A stretch of 64,000 bases of DNA from Palleronia aestuarii. Its GTDB lineage: Bacteria > Pseudomonadota > Alphaproteobacteria > Rhodobacterales > Rhodobacteraceae. The translations under genes were made by a program, and so were the position numbers. The stretch covers positions 1-64,000 of the forward strand of contig NZ_QKZL01000012.1 in NCBI RefSeq assembly GCF_003253995.1, written 5' to 3'. Shown one piece after another: positions 6,938 to 16,213 of this stretch. Every line of letters begins with the position of its first letter. Positions within the stretch are counted from its first letter, which is position 1. The notes beneath the pieces were generated by a model, which was given only the letters and a program-made list of their open reading frames with translations, had not been told where the DNA came from and ran no database searches.

Positions 6938-7618
6938 TCACGTCGAGTCGGAGAGAATGGCATGAACTTTCGCGCTCGCGCCCGAGAGATCCCCCAGCAT
7001 CTCGCCCGAAGCGATGCGGCCGCGGTTGCGGTTCGCGCGGGCTTGCCTCGCCTGGCCTTCGATCAGCACGTCCTCCGCTTCGTCGGCGGGCAGGACGAGC
7101 GCCCCGGAATTATCCAGCAGGACGAGGTCTCCCGGCAAGACTGGAACCCCGCCAACCGCAACGGGAAGGTTCAGCGCGCCACCCAGATCGTCTAGTCGCG
7201 AGGTGATCGCCGAGATCCCGCGGCAGAAGACCGGCAACCCCACCTCCGCGATCTCCTCGGCATCGGTGCAGGGACCGTCGAGAAGAACGGCGAGCGCACC
7301 AGCCGTCTTCGCCGCGAAGGCGACGCCGCCGCCAAGGCATGCATGTCGATCGTCGCCCAGCCGGTCGATCACGAGCACGTCCCCGGGCCGGATCGCGGAG
7401 ATAGCATGGTGCAGCATGGTCGAATCCGTTCCGGGGATGGCAACGGTGATCGCCGTGCCGGCCATTGTCCCGTCGATCCGTCCGAGGGGGCGGATCGCAT
7501 TGTGAACGAAGCCGCGATGGCGGAAATGACCGATCGTTGCGATCTCGATTCCCGCGAAGGACGTGATCAGTTCGGCTGGAAGACGGGCCGGATCTTGTCC
7601 AATCGCGTATTTTTTCAT
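6938..7618 (-). CDS. RraA-like family protein (4-hydroxy-4-methyl-2-oxoglutarate aldolase fold), atypical active site
   Basis: A 226-residue protein of the RraA/HMG-aldolase family, last gene of the importer operon; its start overlaps the stop of the ABC ATPase by 4 bp. Family features are present: RPGDVLVIDRLGDDRHACLG (about 77-95), GGGVAFAAKTAG and LLDGPCTDAEEI (about 112-123). In class II aldolases of this family the last motif is usually DG..RD, with Arg and Asp building the pyruvate enolate site. Here the Arg position is Thr118 while Asp119 remains. The protein may therefore be a non-aldolase relative or act on a different oxo-acid. It is cytoplasmic, presumably processing the imported substrate. 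Confidence 0.75.
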   Translation of the reverse strand: MKKYAIGQDPARLPAELITSFAGIEIATIGHFRHRGFVHNAIRPLGRIDGTMAGTAITVAIPGTDSTMLHHAISAIRPGDVLVIDRLGDDRHACLGGGVAFAAKTAGALAVLLDGPCTDAEEIAEVGLPVFCRGISAITSRLDDLGGALNLPVAVGGVPVLPGDLVLLDNSGALVLPADEAEDVLIEGQARQARANRNRGRIASGEMLGDLSGASAKVHAILSDST

Positions 7619-9246
7619 GTGGACTCGTTCCTTGCGGGATCGGTGTAGAGATGCCCCTCGCGGCCGGGAACGGCGGCGAGGAGTTCGCGGGTATAGGCCT
7701 CGCGCGGATTGGCGAAGAGTTCCGCGGGCGGGCCTTCCTCGATGATGCGGCCCCCGCGCATGACGGTGATCCGGTCGCAGATGCGGCTCGCCACGCGCAG
7801 GTCGTGGGTGATGAAGAGCATGCCGAACCGGAGCCGCTTCTGCATGCTCGCGAGCAGATCGAGGATTTGCGCCTGCACCGAGACGTCGAGGGCCGAGACG
7901 CTTTCATCCGCGATGAGCAGATCCGGCTCCACGGCGAGCGCCCGCGCGATGCAGATCCGCTGGCGCTGCCCGCCGGAAAACTCGTGCGGGAAGCGCTCCG
8001 CCGCCGAGGCATCGAGGCCCACCGCCGCCAGCAGATCGCGCGCCCGGGCCCTCGCATCGCGGCGCGAGACCCCGTGGATGATCGGTCCCTCCGCGACGGC
8101 ATCTCCCGCGCTCTGCCGCGGATCGAGCGCGGCGTAGGGGTCCTGGAACACGATCTGCACCCGCTGGCGCGCGGTGCGCAGGGTCGCCCCTTCGAGGTCG
8201 GTGAAATCGCTCCCCGCGATCGAAAGCGCCCCTTCGTCGGGTCGTTCGAGCCGGATCACGCATTGCGCGAGCGTCGATTTCCCGCTGCCGCTTTCGCCGA
8301 CCAGTCCCACCGTCTCGCCGCGACTGATCGACAGATCGACCCGGTCGACGGCGCGCGTCTCGCGCAACTTGCCGAAGAGGGTCCGGGTGCGGAACGTCTT
8401 GCTCACGTTGCGCGCGGAAAGCGCCACGTCGCCGAAATCCGTGCGCCGCTCGCGCGGCTCGAGGCGCGGCACCGCGTCGAGAAGCTCGCGGGTATAGTCG
8501 GCCTTCGGTCGGGTCAGCACCTCCTCGGCCGTGCCGATCTCGACAAGCCGTCCGTGACGCATGACGCCGACGCGGTCCGCGATCTCCGCTACGACGCCAA
8601 AATCGTGGGTGATGAAGAGGATGCCGGTGTCGTGCGTCCGCCTCAGATCGAGCATCAGCTTCAGGATGCGCGCCTGCGTGGTCACGTCGAGGGCGGTCGT
8701 CGGCTCGTCCGCGATGAGGAGCGCGGGATCGAGGGCGAGCGCCGTCGCGATCATCACTCGCTGGCATTGCCCGCCCGAGAGCTGGTGCGGATAGGCCCGG
8801 ACGATCTGCTCTGGATCGGGCAGCCGCACCTCGCCGAAGAGCTCGATCACGCGACGGCGGATCTGGGCGTCCTTCATATCAGTGTGCAGGCGGAAAACCT
8901 CCGCCACCTGCTCCCCGACGCGGTAGACGGGATTGAGGACGGCGATCGGCTCCTGGAACACCATGGCGAGCCGCCGTCCAGTCAGCCGCCTGCGCTCCGC
9001 GGGGGAGAGGCGAAGGAGGTCGCGGCCCTCGAACCGGATCTCGCCGGTGGGTTTCGGGAGGTTCGGCGGCAGGAGGCCCATCGTCGCGAAGGCGCTGAGC
9101 GACTTGCCGGAGCCCGTCTCGCCCACGATGCAAAGGATTTCACCCTTCTCCAGCGTGAGGTCGAGCCCGTCGACCGCGAGGGGTCGGTCGGCGCCGGGGG
9201 GAAGCGGAACGCGGAGGTCGCGGATGTCGAGCAGCGGTTCCGTCAT
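7615..9246 (-). CDS. Peptide/nickel-type ABC transporter, two ATPase domains fused (DppD-DppF type)
   Basis: One 543-residue chain carries both ATPase domains that are often separate DppD and DppF proteins. Domain 1 has Walker A GETGSGKS (about 42-49), signature LSGGQCQRV and Walker [13 protein letters not shown]. Domain 2 has Walker [10 protein letters not shown] (about 316), signature FSGGQRQRI and [12 protein letters not shown]. The oligopeptide-family extension after each domain is visible ([20 protein letters not shown]). It powers the two permeases encoded upstream at the inner membrane. It overlaps both neighbours by 4 bp, so translational coupling is likely. Confidence 0.92.
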   Translation of the reverse strand: MTEPLLDIRDLRVPLPPGADRPLAVDGLDLTLEKGEILCIVGETGSGKSLSAFATMGLLPPNLPKPTGEIRFEGRDLLRLSPAERRRLTGRRLAMVFQEPIAVLNPVYRVGEQVAEVFRLHTDMKDAQIRRRVIELFGEVRLPDPEQIVRAYPHQLSGGQCQRVMIATALALDPALLIADEPTTALDVTTQARILKLMLDLRRTHDTGILFITHDFGVVAEIADRVGVMRHGRLVEIGTAEEVLTRPKADYTRELLDAVPRLEPRERRTDFGDVALSARNVSKTFRTRTLFGKLRETRAVDRVDLSISRGETVGLVGESGSGKSTLAQCVIRLERPDEGALSIAGSDFTDLEGATLRTARQRVQIVFQDPYAALDPRQSAGDAVAEGPIIHGVSRRDARARARDLLAAVGLDASAAERFPHEFSGGQRQRICIARALAVEPDLLIADESVSALDVSVQAQILDLLASMQKRLRFGMLFITHDLRVASRICDRITVMRGGRIIEEGPPAELFANPREAYTRELLAAVPGREGHLYTDPARNEST

Positions 9247-10049
9247 CGCGCGCCCGTGCCCATGGGATCGCGCGGGTCGCGCTCAGCCAGGTGAGTGACG
9301 AAACGGGCGCAGTGATCCACCAGATGCTCGAAGATCGCGCGTCCGATCTCGGCGGAGGCGAGAGCCGGGTCGCCTCCCATCATGCCGTCGGGGTTCACCT
9401 CGTCCGCATCGAGCGGCAGGGCGATTGTCGCACCGTCGAAGAGGACCCCGCCGGCCCCGACCGTCGGCAACCCGAAGGCCGCGGCGCGGACGGAGGGCGT
9501 GGCGAGGTCGGGACGCATCCTCTCGGGGTGGAGATACATGCAGACGGAGGTGATCGGATCGCCGCCATGACCTCGCGCCTCATGCGCGCGCTCGCCGTGG
9601 AGCCGCGTCCAGAGATCGGACGGGATCGACCGCCAGAGGTCGATGGACGGAACGGCGATCCCGCTCGCCCGGCGGATGTCGCGCAGGGTCTCGTCGATCA
9701 GCGGCGCATTGGAGGAATGCCCGTTCAGGATCAGGACCCGGTCGAGCCCATGATCGAGGAACGCCTCCACCATATCGCGGATCACGGCGCGGAAGGTCGG
9801 GGCGCGGAGCTGCATCCCGCCCGGAAACGGGCGGAAGAACTCGGCGCATCCGAAGGGCAGGCAGGGCGCGGTCACGGCGCCCGAGCGTTGCGCGACCGCA
9901 TCCGCAATGTCGGCGGTCAGCGCGAAATCCCCCATCGGGCAATGCGGGCCCTGCACCTCCTGGCTGCCCAGAGGCAGGAGGATGACGGGATTCTCGGGCA
10001 GTCGGTCGCGAAACTCCGCGACCGTCATGTCCTGCAGCGCGTACTTCAT
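9243..10049 (-). CDS. Creatininase-family amidohydrolase
   Basis: A 268-residue creatininase-fold protein, a metal-dependent amidohydrolase family that includes creatininase and MftE. Metal-site motifs are visible: LPLGSQEVQGPHCPMGDF (about 20-37, E and H/D ligands), LILNGHSSN (about 107) and HGGDPITSVCMYLHPE. I start it at the ATG at 10049 (MKYALQDMTVAEF), which overlaps the binding-protein stop by 4 bp; the longer open frame upstream runs through unrelated coding sequence. In this operon it could open a cyclic amide or cleave an amide of the imported compound. The substrate cannot be read from sequence. Confidence 0.85.
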   Translation of the reverse strand: MKYALQDMTVAEFRDRLPENPVILLPLGSQEVQGPHCPMGDFALTADIADAVAQRSGAVTAPCLPFGCAEFFRPFPGGMQLRAPTFRAVIRDMVEAFLDHGLDRVLILNGHSSNAPLIDETLRDIRRASGIAVPSIDLWRSIPSDLWTRLHGERAHEARGHGGDPITSVCMYLHPERMRPDLATPSVRAAAFGLPTVGAGGVLFDGATIALPLDADEVNPDGMMGGDPALASAEIGRAIFEHLVDHCARFVTHLAERDPRDPMGTGAR

Positions 10050-11629
10050 GCCGGCAAGGTGAGGTAGTCGCCGAACATCCGCATCTCCCCGTCGGGGCGC
10101 GCGATCCACTCGATATCGGCGCGGTGCGCCCAATTGTAGACGCTCTTCCAGAGGTAATAGCCGGGATAGACGTCGAGCCAGGCCTGGCGCAGCTTCTCGA
10201 AGGCCGCCTGACGCTCCTCGAAGGTGATGGCCGCCTCGAACTCGCGCCCCGCAGCGAGATATTCGGGCGTCGGATCCCAGGTCTTCCACTGCGCCGTCGC
10301 CCGGCTCGAGGTCGGGCCCCAATCGAGCCAGAGCGGCTGGTAGGGGTCGCCGGGGATGAAGTCCGTCGACATCGACATGTTCATCATGTGGTAGGGCCGC
10401 GTGTAGACGAGCTCGAAATTGTCGAGGATTTCGGCACGCACGTTGACCCCGACCTGCCGCCACATCTCCACCATGATCTCGGCCGCGGCTTCGTAGTTGG
10501 GATAGAACTGCCGCGTGATGTGCCAGTCGAGCACCTGCCCGTCATAGCCGGATGCCGCGATCTTCTCGCGCGCCGCCTCCGGGTCGTAGGGCAAGGGGTT
10601 TTCCATGTCCGGGCGGTAGTAATCGCCGTATTCGGGGAAGTTGAAGGGCACGTCGGGGTGGAACGTCTTGTCCCCGAAAAGCGCCTGGACGATCGCATGC
10701 ATGTCGATGGCCTGCACCATCCCCTTGCGGAGATTCACGTCGACGAGGGGATTGTTCTCCGGGTCGGCGCGCGTGTTGAACGCGAAGGCCGGGTAGTTGC
10801 TGGCGAGCGCGCGGGCGACGGTGACGCCGTCGTAGCTTTCGAGTTGCGGTTCCTGGTCGGTGGGGATGTTGACCATGAAGTCGAACTCGCCCGAGACGAG
10901 GCCTGCCATCCGTCCGGCGAATTCCGGCACGATGCGCCAGACCACCCTCGCGGCGGGCGGCGGGCCGTCCCAGTACTCGTCGAACGCCTCGAGTTCGAGC
11001 ACTTCGCCGGAGCGGAATGTCGCGACGCTGTAGGGTCCGGTCCCGACGGGCGCCTGTCCGAACGCATCGACGCCCACCTCGAGGTAGTACGCCTTCGGCA
11101 CGACGAACCCGATATACCCCGTGAGCTTGCCGGGGATGAACGGATCCTCTTCCGCCGTCTCGATCTCGACGGTCAGGTCGTCGACCGCCTCCACCCGGAC
11201 GAAGCCCGCGGTGAAGGTCTTGCCGCGCGGCTCGAACGGCTCCTCGCCCCAGAGGCGTTCCGGACCGAGCGTGAAGGCCACGTCCTCGGCCGTCATCGTC
11301 TCGCCGTTGTGGAACTTCACGCCCTCGCGCAGCTTCAGCGTCCAGACCTTGCCGTCGCGGCTCCATTCCGTGGCGAGGCCGGGTTTCAGCTCGATCCCCT
11401 GTTCGTCGGAAATGTAGTCCCGTTCGACGAGGTGCGAATAGAAGTTGGGGAAGAACCGCCGCGTCGTCGTCGAGATACCGTTGATCGGGGCGATGTTGGC
11501 CCAGAGATTGTCGACCGCCACGGTCAACGTCGGACGCTCGCCCTGCGCGCGGAGCGGGCGCGCATACCCCGGAAACGCCAATGCTCCCACGCCGATGGAA
11601 TACTTGCCGAAGGTGCGTCTCGTTATCAT
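10046..11629 (-). CDS. Peptide-type ABC transporter substrate-binding protein (SBP family 5)
   Basis: Periplasmic binding protein of 527 residues. The N-terminus MITRRTFGKYSIGVGALAF with an RR pair and a downstream AQ suggests a Tat-type signal, common for this family in Rhodobacterales. Family 5 features include LKPGLATEWSRDGKVWTLKLRE, VKFHNGETMTAEDVAFTL, GTGPY and YDPEAAREKIAASGYDG. The ATG at 11629 is chosen because the signal starts there and the permease gene ends 17 bp upstream. It delivers its ligand to the DppB/DppC-type permeases of the same operon. The ligand may be a peptide or an opine-like compound. Confidence 0.9.
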   Translation of the reverse strand: MITRRTFGKYSIGVGALAFPGYARPLRAQGERPTLTVAVDNLWANIAPINGISTTTRRFFPNFYSHLVERDYISDEQGIELKPGLATEWSRDGKVWTLKLREGVKFHNGETMTAEDVAFTLGPERLWGEEPFEPRGKTFTAGFVRVEAVDDLTVEIETAEEDPFIPGKLTGYIGFVVPKAYYLEVGVDAFGQAPVGTGPYSVATFRSGEVLELEAFDEYWDGPPPAARVVWRIVPEFAGRMAGLVSGEFDFMVNIPTDQEPQLESYDGVTVARALASNYPAFAFNTRADPENNPLVDVNLRKGMVQAIDMHAIVQALFGDKTFHPDVPFNFPEYGDYYRPDMENPLPYDPEAAREKIAASGYDGQVLDWHITRQFYPNYEAAAEIMVEMWRQVGVNVRAEILDNFELVYTRPYHMMNMSMSTDFIPGDPYQPLWLDWGPTSSRATAQWKTWDPTPEYLAAGREFEAAITFEERQAAFEKLRQAWLDVYPGYYLWKSVYNWAHRADIEWIARPDGEMRMFGDYLTLPA

Positions 11630-11646
11630 GGGATGACTCCTCTGGT

Positions 11647-12483
11647 TCAGGTGGTTCGTTGCTTGAGCATCGGATCGAGCCGGTCGCGCAGCGCATCGCC
11701 GAGGATCGACATGGAGAGGGTGATCACGAAGATGAGCGTGCCGGGCCAGACCGAGATCCACCATGCCGTCGAGAGATAGTCGCGCCCGTCGCCGAGGATC
11801 TGCCCGAGGCTTGTCAGCGGCGGCTGGATGCCGAGGCCGAGAAAGGAGAGCGAGGTCTCGAGAAGGATGATCTGCGGGAAGGTCAGCGTCAGCTGCACGA
11901 TGAGCGCGGAGGCGACGTTCGGAAGGACATGGCGGAGATAGAGCCGCATCGGATGCGCCCCGAGCGCGACGACCGCCTTGGCGTAGGGCTGGGAGGTGGC
12001 CGAAAGAACGACGCCGCGGGCGAGGCGCGCGTAGGTTTCCCACCCGAAAAGGCCCATGAGCAGGATGAAGAGCGTCAGCGAATTGCCGAAGAAGGCGAGA
12101 AGCGTGAGCGCGATCAGAATGAAGGGGAGCGAGGCCTGGAAATCGACGAGCATCATGAGACCCTCTTCGACGAGCCCCCGGAAATGGGCCGCGACGAAGC
12201 CGATCAGCGTGCCGAAGACCGCCCCGATCAAGGTCCCCGCGAGCGCCACCGAGAGCGACATCCGAAGCCCCTCGACGAGCCGCGCAACCATGTCCCGGCC
12301 GATCCGGTCGGTACCGAGCGGATATTCCGCGGGACCGCCCAAAAAGGCCGGGCGGGCGAGCCGGTTCAGCAGATCCTGATCCGTGGTCGCGAAGGGCGTG
12401 AACACGTTGCCGATCAGAGCGACAAGGACGACGGCCGCGAGAAAGAGCGCCGCGAGGAGGACCGGTACCGACGGGCGGCTCAT
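11647..12483 (-). CDS. Peptide-type ABC transporter permease (DppC-like)
   Basis: Inner-membrane permease of 278 residues with an N-terminal helix, the family sequence YPLGTDRIGRDMVARLVEG, and about six membrane segments. The cytoplasmic coupling loop is AVVALGAHPMRLYLRHVLPN and the end is the DppC-type FLGLGIQPPLTSLGQILGDG. Its start overlaps the stop of the DppB-like gene by 4 bp. It pairs with that protein to form the translocation pore. Confidence 0.9.
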   Translation of the reverse strand: MSRPSVPVLLAALFLAAVVLVALIGNVFTPFATTDQDLLNRLARPAFLGGPAEYPLGTDRIGRDMVARLVEGLRMSLSVALAGTLIGAVFGTLIGFVAAHFRGLVEEGLMMLVDFQASLPFILIALTLLAFFGNSLTLFILLMGLFGWETYARLARGVVLSATSQPYAKAVVALGAHPMRLYLRHVLPNVASALIVQLTLTFPQIILLETSLSFLGLGIQPPLTSLGQILGDGRDYLSTAWWISVWPGTLIFVITLSMSILGDALRDRLDPMLKQRTT

Positions 12484-13403
12484 CGCGCACCTCCCCGAAT
12501 GCGTGGATCGAGCAGGCCGTAGAGCAGATCGACGAGAAGGTTGGCGAGCACCATCGTCGCCGCGATGACGAGGACGAGGGCCTGCACGACGGCGAGGTCG
12601 CGGGACGACACGGCCTGCACGAGCAGCCGCCCGATGCCGGGCCAGCCGAAGACGGTCTCCACCACGATCGCGCCCGCGATGAGCTGCCCGAGGTTCAGGC
12701 CGATCACCGTGACGATCGGGATGGCGGCGTTCGGCAGGGCGTGGAACAGGACGCGCTTCCAGGCCGGCACCCCCTTCGCCGCCGCGGCCCGCATGTAGGG
12801 ACGATCGAGCACCTCGAGCATCGCCGAGCGGGTGAAGCGCGCGAGCGTTCCGGCGGTGAACGTGCCAAGGGTGATCGCCGGCATCACCAGATGCGCGAGG
12901 GTGCCGGAGCCGGAAGAAGGCAGGATTTGGAGAAACAGGGAGAAAAACAGGATGAGCAGGATGCCCAGAAAGAAGTTCGGCAAGGCGAAGCCGAACACCG
13001 CGAAGGCCATGATCGCACGGTCGAGCGTCCGGCCTCGCCGAAGCGCGGCCGCGATCCCGGCCGGAATGCCGATGACGAGCGCGGCGCCGTAGGCCACGAG
13101 CCCGAGCGCGAGGGTCGCCGGAAGCCGCTCCATGATGATATCGATGACCGGGCGCTGGTCGCGCAGGGACGTCCCGAACTCACCGAGCGCCATCTGACCT
13201 ACATAGCGGAGGTACTGGACGAACAGGGGCTGATCGAGGCCCCATTGCCGCCGGAACTGCTCGATCTCGGCGGGCAAAGCGTCGGCCCCGATCAATGCCA
13301 CCACCGGATCGCCGGAGGTTCGCAGCACCACGAAGGCGAAGGTGACGACGAACCAGAGCGTGAGGATCGTTCTGAGGAACTTTATCGTCCAGAATCGGGT
13401 CAT
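12480..13403 (-). CDS. Peptide-type ABC transporter permease (DppB-like)
   Basis: First gene of the operon, 307 residues. N-terminal helix, FVVLRTSGDPVVALIG, six membrane segments in all, and the ABC-coupling loop AAAKGVPAWKRVLFHALPNA typical of DppB/GsiC permeases. The end FGWPGIGRLLVQAVSSRD is also characteristic. The gene starts 98 bp from the divergent LysR gene, so both are probably driven from the shared gap. Confidence 0.9.
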   Translation of the reverse strand: MTRFWTIKFLRTILTLWFVVTFAFVVLRTSGDPVVALIGADALPAEIEQFRRQWGLDQPLFVQYLRYVGQMALGEFGTSLRDQRPVIDIIMERLPATLALGLVAYGAALVIGIPAGIAAALRRGRTLDRAIMAFAVFGFALPNFFLGILLILFFSLFLQILPSSGSGTLAHLVMPAITLGTFTAGTLARFTRSAMLEVLDRPYMRAAAAKGVPAWKRVLFHALPNAAIPIVTVIGLNLGQLIAGAIVVETVFGWPGIGRLLVQAVSSRDLAVVQALVLVIAATMVLANLLVDLLYGLLDPRIRGGAR

Positions 13404-13460
13404 GTTCGGGAGGGCAACTCGCGGTAATGTTCAATCGAGCGTGAGCGAAGCACGACATTC

Positions 13461-13473
13461 ATTGTCGATCAAT
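13461..13473. promoter_or_regulatory. Candidate LysR-type operator in the divergent gap
   Basis: ATTGTCGATCAAT has 4-bp inverted arms and fits the T-N11-A pattern of LysR-regulated promoters. It lies between the divergent LysR gene (13502) and the importer operon (13403). The arms are short, so this is only a candidate. Confidence 0.3.
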
Positions 13474-13501
13474 TCGCAATAATCCCATGATTTGATATGC
13501 A

Positions 13502-14461
13502 ATGGATATGAATACCGGGATCGACCTCAGACAGCTCAGATACTTCGTCTGCCTCGCGGACGAGCTGCATTTCGGACGGGCCGCTGAAAGACTGGGCATC
13601 AGGCAGGCCCCGCTCAGCCAGCAGATCAAATTGCTCGAGGATCGGCTCGGGACGATGCTGTTTCACCGCACGACGCGGCGCACCCGATTGACGCCCGCGG
13701 GCGAGACGATGCTGCGTCACGCGCGGGAGCTCCTCGACGGGATGGACCGTGCGATCGCGCATACGCGCGCGATGGCCAGCGAATCGACGGGGCGGCTGAC
13801 AGTGGCGGGCGTGCAGGTCGCGCTGAGCCACGTCCTGCCCCCGATCCTCGAGGCGTTCCGGCAGAGCTGGCCCGCGGTCATCATCGACGTGCGTCACCTC
13901 GGGACGGGGGACCAGTTGCGGACGCTCGAGGCCGGGGAGATCAACATCGCGCTGATCCGGCCGACCGGCCAGGCGCCGTTCATGCAGACGCGGCGGCTCG
14001 TAAGCGAACCCCTGCTCGCGGCGCTGCCGCGAACCCACCGCCTCGCGGATCGCGCGGAGCTCCGGCTGAGCGATTTCGAGGGCGAGGACATGGTGGGCTA
14101 TGCCGATGTTCTGGGCGCGCCCTATTCCGGCGTCGTGGCGGAGGCGTTCCGCCGCGCGGGCGTGCATCCGCGGGTGGTTCAGAAATGCACCCACACGATG
14201 ACGATCGCGACCCATGTCGCCTCGGGTCTCGGCCTGGCAATCGTTCCCTCGTGGATCTCCAACATGCGCTCGCCGCGCCTCGTGTTCCGGCCGATGCCCG
14301 AACTCGACCAGGGCATCGATCTGCTGATCGCGTGGCCCTCCGGAGAAACCGCGCCCGTCATCCTCGACTTCGTCCAAACCGCGGAACGTGTCTGCGCGGA
14401 GATCGCGCCGGAGATCGGGATGGTCTCCGTCGCACGCGCGAAGTCCGGTCGGGGCGGCTAG
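13502..14461 (+). CDS. LysR-family transcriptional regulator
   Basis: A 319-residue LysR protein. The winged helix is at the start: LRQLRYFVCLADELHFGRAA, then the recognition region PLSQQIKLLEDRLGTMLFHR. An effector-binding domain follows, with motifs such as GVVAEAFRRAGVHPRV and ASGLGLAIVPSW. This resembles regulators of aromatic or hydroxy-acid catabolism (CatR/BenM-like length). It is transcribed divergently from the peptide-type ABC operon and most likely controls it in response to its substrate. ATG at 13508 is an alternative start two codons later. The 3' end overlaps the convergent dehydrogenase by 4 bp. Confidence 0.9.
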   Translation: MDMNTGIDLRQLRYFVCLADELHFGRAAERLGIRQAPLSQQIKLLEDRLGTMLFHRTTRRTRLTPAGETMLRHARELLDGMDRAIAHTRAMASESTGRLTVAGVQVALSHVLPPILEAFRQSWPAVIIDVRHLGTGDQLRTLEAGEINIALIRPTGQAPFMQTRRLVSEPLLAALPRTHRLADRAELRLSDFEGEDMVGYADVLGAPYSGVVAEAFRRAGVHPRVVQKCTHTMTIATHVASGLGLAIVPSWISNMRSPRLVFRPMPELDQGIDLLIAWPSGETAPVILDFVQTAERVCAEIAPEIGMVSVARAKSGRGG

Positions 14462-15417
14462 ACGAGGACGTCGATCTCCTGCGGCGGCGTGCCCGTCGCG
14501 ATAGCGTTCAAGTTGCGCATGATGCGGGTGATCGAGGTGCTGAAGCTCGTCGCGGAGACAGCGCCGATATGGGGCGTCAGGATCACCCGGTCGAGACCAA
14601 TGAGGGGATTGTCCGGCCGGATCGGCTCCTCTGCAAATACATCGATCGCGGCACCGGCAAGATGGCCGGACCGGATTGCCTCCGCGAGGTCGGCCTCCAC
14701 GAGGACACCGCCGCGCGCCACGTTGACGAGCAGCGCGCCTGGCTTCATCGCGTCGAGCGCGGCTCGGTCGATGAGGTTCCGCGTGCTGTCGTTCAGCTCG
14801 CAATTCAGCGTCACCACGTCCGCTTCGGAAAGGAGAACATCGAGCGGAGCATAGCGCACGCCGAGCGCGGCCGCCTCCGCCTCGGGGATGGGGGTGCGCT
14901 TGGTGTAGAGGACGTCGCAGCCGAACCCGACGAGGAGCCGCGCGAGGGCGGCGCCGATATATCCCAGCCCCACGATCCCCACGGTGCGCCCGGAGAGCGT
15001 CATCGAGCTCGGCGCGAGTTCGCCCTTCGCCCAAGCGCCTGCCGCGATGCCCGCATGACCCCGCACGAGGTTGCGCCCGAGCGCGAGGATCAATCCGAGC
15101 GTCGTCTCCGCCACGGCGACGGCGTTGGAACCGGTCGTCCGCAGGACCCGGACGCCGGAGGCACGCGCGGCGTCGATGTCGATGTTGTCGTACCCCACCC
15201 CCCATTTGTGGACCGCCCGAAGGCCCGGGACGGCCATCATCCGGGCGTCGACCGGCGCATCGCCGGTGATCGCGAATTCGGCTTCGGAGAGGGCTTCGAG
15301 CTGATCCTCGGACGCGCGGGACGTCGCAGTATGGAGCGTCCACCCGTCAGGCAGGTAGGGCCGGATACGGTCGAGCCGTTCGGGTGCGGCCGGGTCGAGA
15401 AGGACGATGCGAGCCAC
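14458..15417 (-). CDS. D-2-hydroxyacid dehydrogenase (NAD-dependent, phosphoglycerate dehydrogenase-like)
   Basis: A 319-residue D-isomer-specific 2-hydroxyacid dehydrogenase, interconverting a D-2-hydroxy acid and the 2-oxo acid with NAD(P). Visible are KWGVGYDNIDID, the dinucleotide-binding GIVGLGYIGAAL (about 151-162), NCELNDSTRNLI, the active-site VNVARGGVLVE (Arg), a Glu in DVFAEEP and the catalytic His in LTPHIGA. The GTG at 15417 is chosen because a GAGG lies ten bases upstream; the open frame continues further back without family similarity. It converges on the LysR gene. Together with the RraA-like protein it hints that a hydroxy or oxo acid is an intermediate of this locus. Confidence 0.85.
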   Translation of the reverse strand: MARIVLLDPAAPERLDRIRPYLPDGWTLHTATSRASEDQLEALSEAEFAITGDAPVDARMMAVPGLRAVHKWGVGYDNIDIDAARASGVRVLRTTGSNAVAVAETTLGLILALGRNLVRGHAGIAAGAWAKGELAPSSMTLSGRTVGIVGLGYIGAALARLLVGFGCDVLYTKRTPIPEAEAAALGVRYAPLDVLLSEADVVTLNCELNDSTRNLIDRAALDAMKPGALLVNVARGGVLVEADLAEAIRSGHLAGAAIDVFAEEPIRPDNPLIGLDRVILTPHIGAVSATSFSTSITRIMRNLNAIATGTPPQEIDVLV

Positions 15418-15944
15418 CGACGTCAAACCTCGAACCGGGCGCCGGGCCGCGTGGGGCCCCTGCCCTTCGCACTCACCGCGAAGCCGGGGGATAAGCCAGG
15501 GGTATCCGCTCGGCCGCCGATCGACAGAAATTCGTGGATAAATTCGCCAGCCGCCGCCAGAAGATCCCGAATCGGTCGAGAGATCGACCCCTGCGTGAAC
15601 TGTGCCGCGATGGTTCCGGCACGCAGTGCTCCCCTCGTCTTTCGGACGGAAGGCAGAGCATACGGGACCCCGCGAACGCCGGACGCCGAGGGGCTCATGC
15701 AAAGGAAAACGGCGGATAGCATGGCACCTCCAGCTGGTGGATCGATCATCCTCCGCGTCCCCATGGGGGCGCCCGGAGGACGGGACCATGTGAAGCGCGC
15801 CCGTGCTGGAATGACAAGGGCGAGACGTCGCGGTCCTCTCACGCCATCGCGGGCGTGCTTTCCTAGTGCATCGAGTTTCGACCCTTGCCCAAGGCAGGGG
15901 GTCCTGATCCGACGAACAGATCGCAGGTGTGTTGATGCAGACGG
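15418..15944. other. About 530 bases with no recognisable gene
   Basis: Long accidental frames exist on both strands because of the base composition, but none shows a family motif. Near 15728-15765 there is a compact stretch (CACCTCCAGCTGGTGGATCG) with a CCAGCTGG palindrome and GGAGGATGATCGATCC on the minus strand. It faintly recalls the family A palindromes of the left end. Confidence 0.4.
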
Positions 15945-16107
15945 AAGTGCATCGAACATTTGGAGGATGGGCTGCAACCACCACCGGCCGCATTCGGCGC
16001 TCGGAAACTTGGCGCGGAACGCCTTCACGGCTTCACCGAAACCGGCCCGAAAGCGCGCGTCACGTCCTGGCAAGGGGCGGGGTGAAGTTCACCCCCTCAT
16101 GCACTAG
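15945..16107 (+). pseudogene. IS3-family transposase (orfB integrase) C-terminal remnant
   Basis: The plus-strand frame reads CNHHRPHSALGNLARNAFTA, the hallmark end of IS3-group integrase domains (usually DYNHHRPHSSLG.LTP..F). It continues SPKPARKRASRP. Nothing of the DDE core is found upstream; the preceding bases do not continue the domain in any frame for more than a few codons. It is a scar of a lost IS3-type element just before the peptidase gene. Confidence 0.65.
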
Positions 16108-16213
16108 GACTGGATTTGGACCACCCGACAGAGGCAGGCCACGAAGACGCCCTGCCCTCGACCAAGAGACTCGGTGCCGGCAACGGCTCCATCAATGCCC
16201 AAGGGAAACGAGC

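Noticed and set aside
10046-12490. An 814-codon frame joining extra N-terminal sequence to the binding protein
   Set aside because: The extra part lies out of frame over the DppC-like gene; a clear signal peptide starts at 11629.
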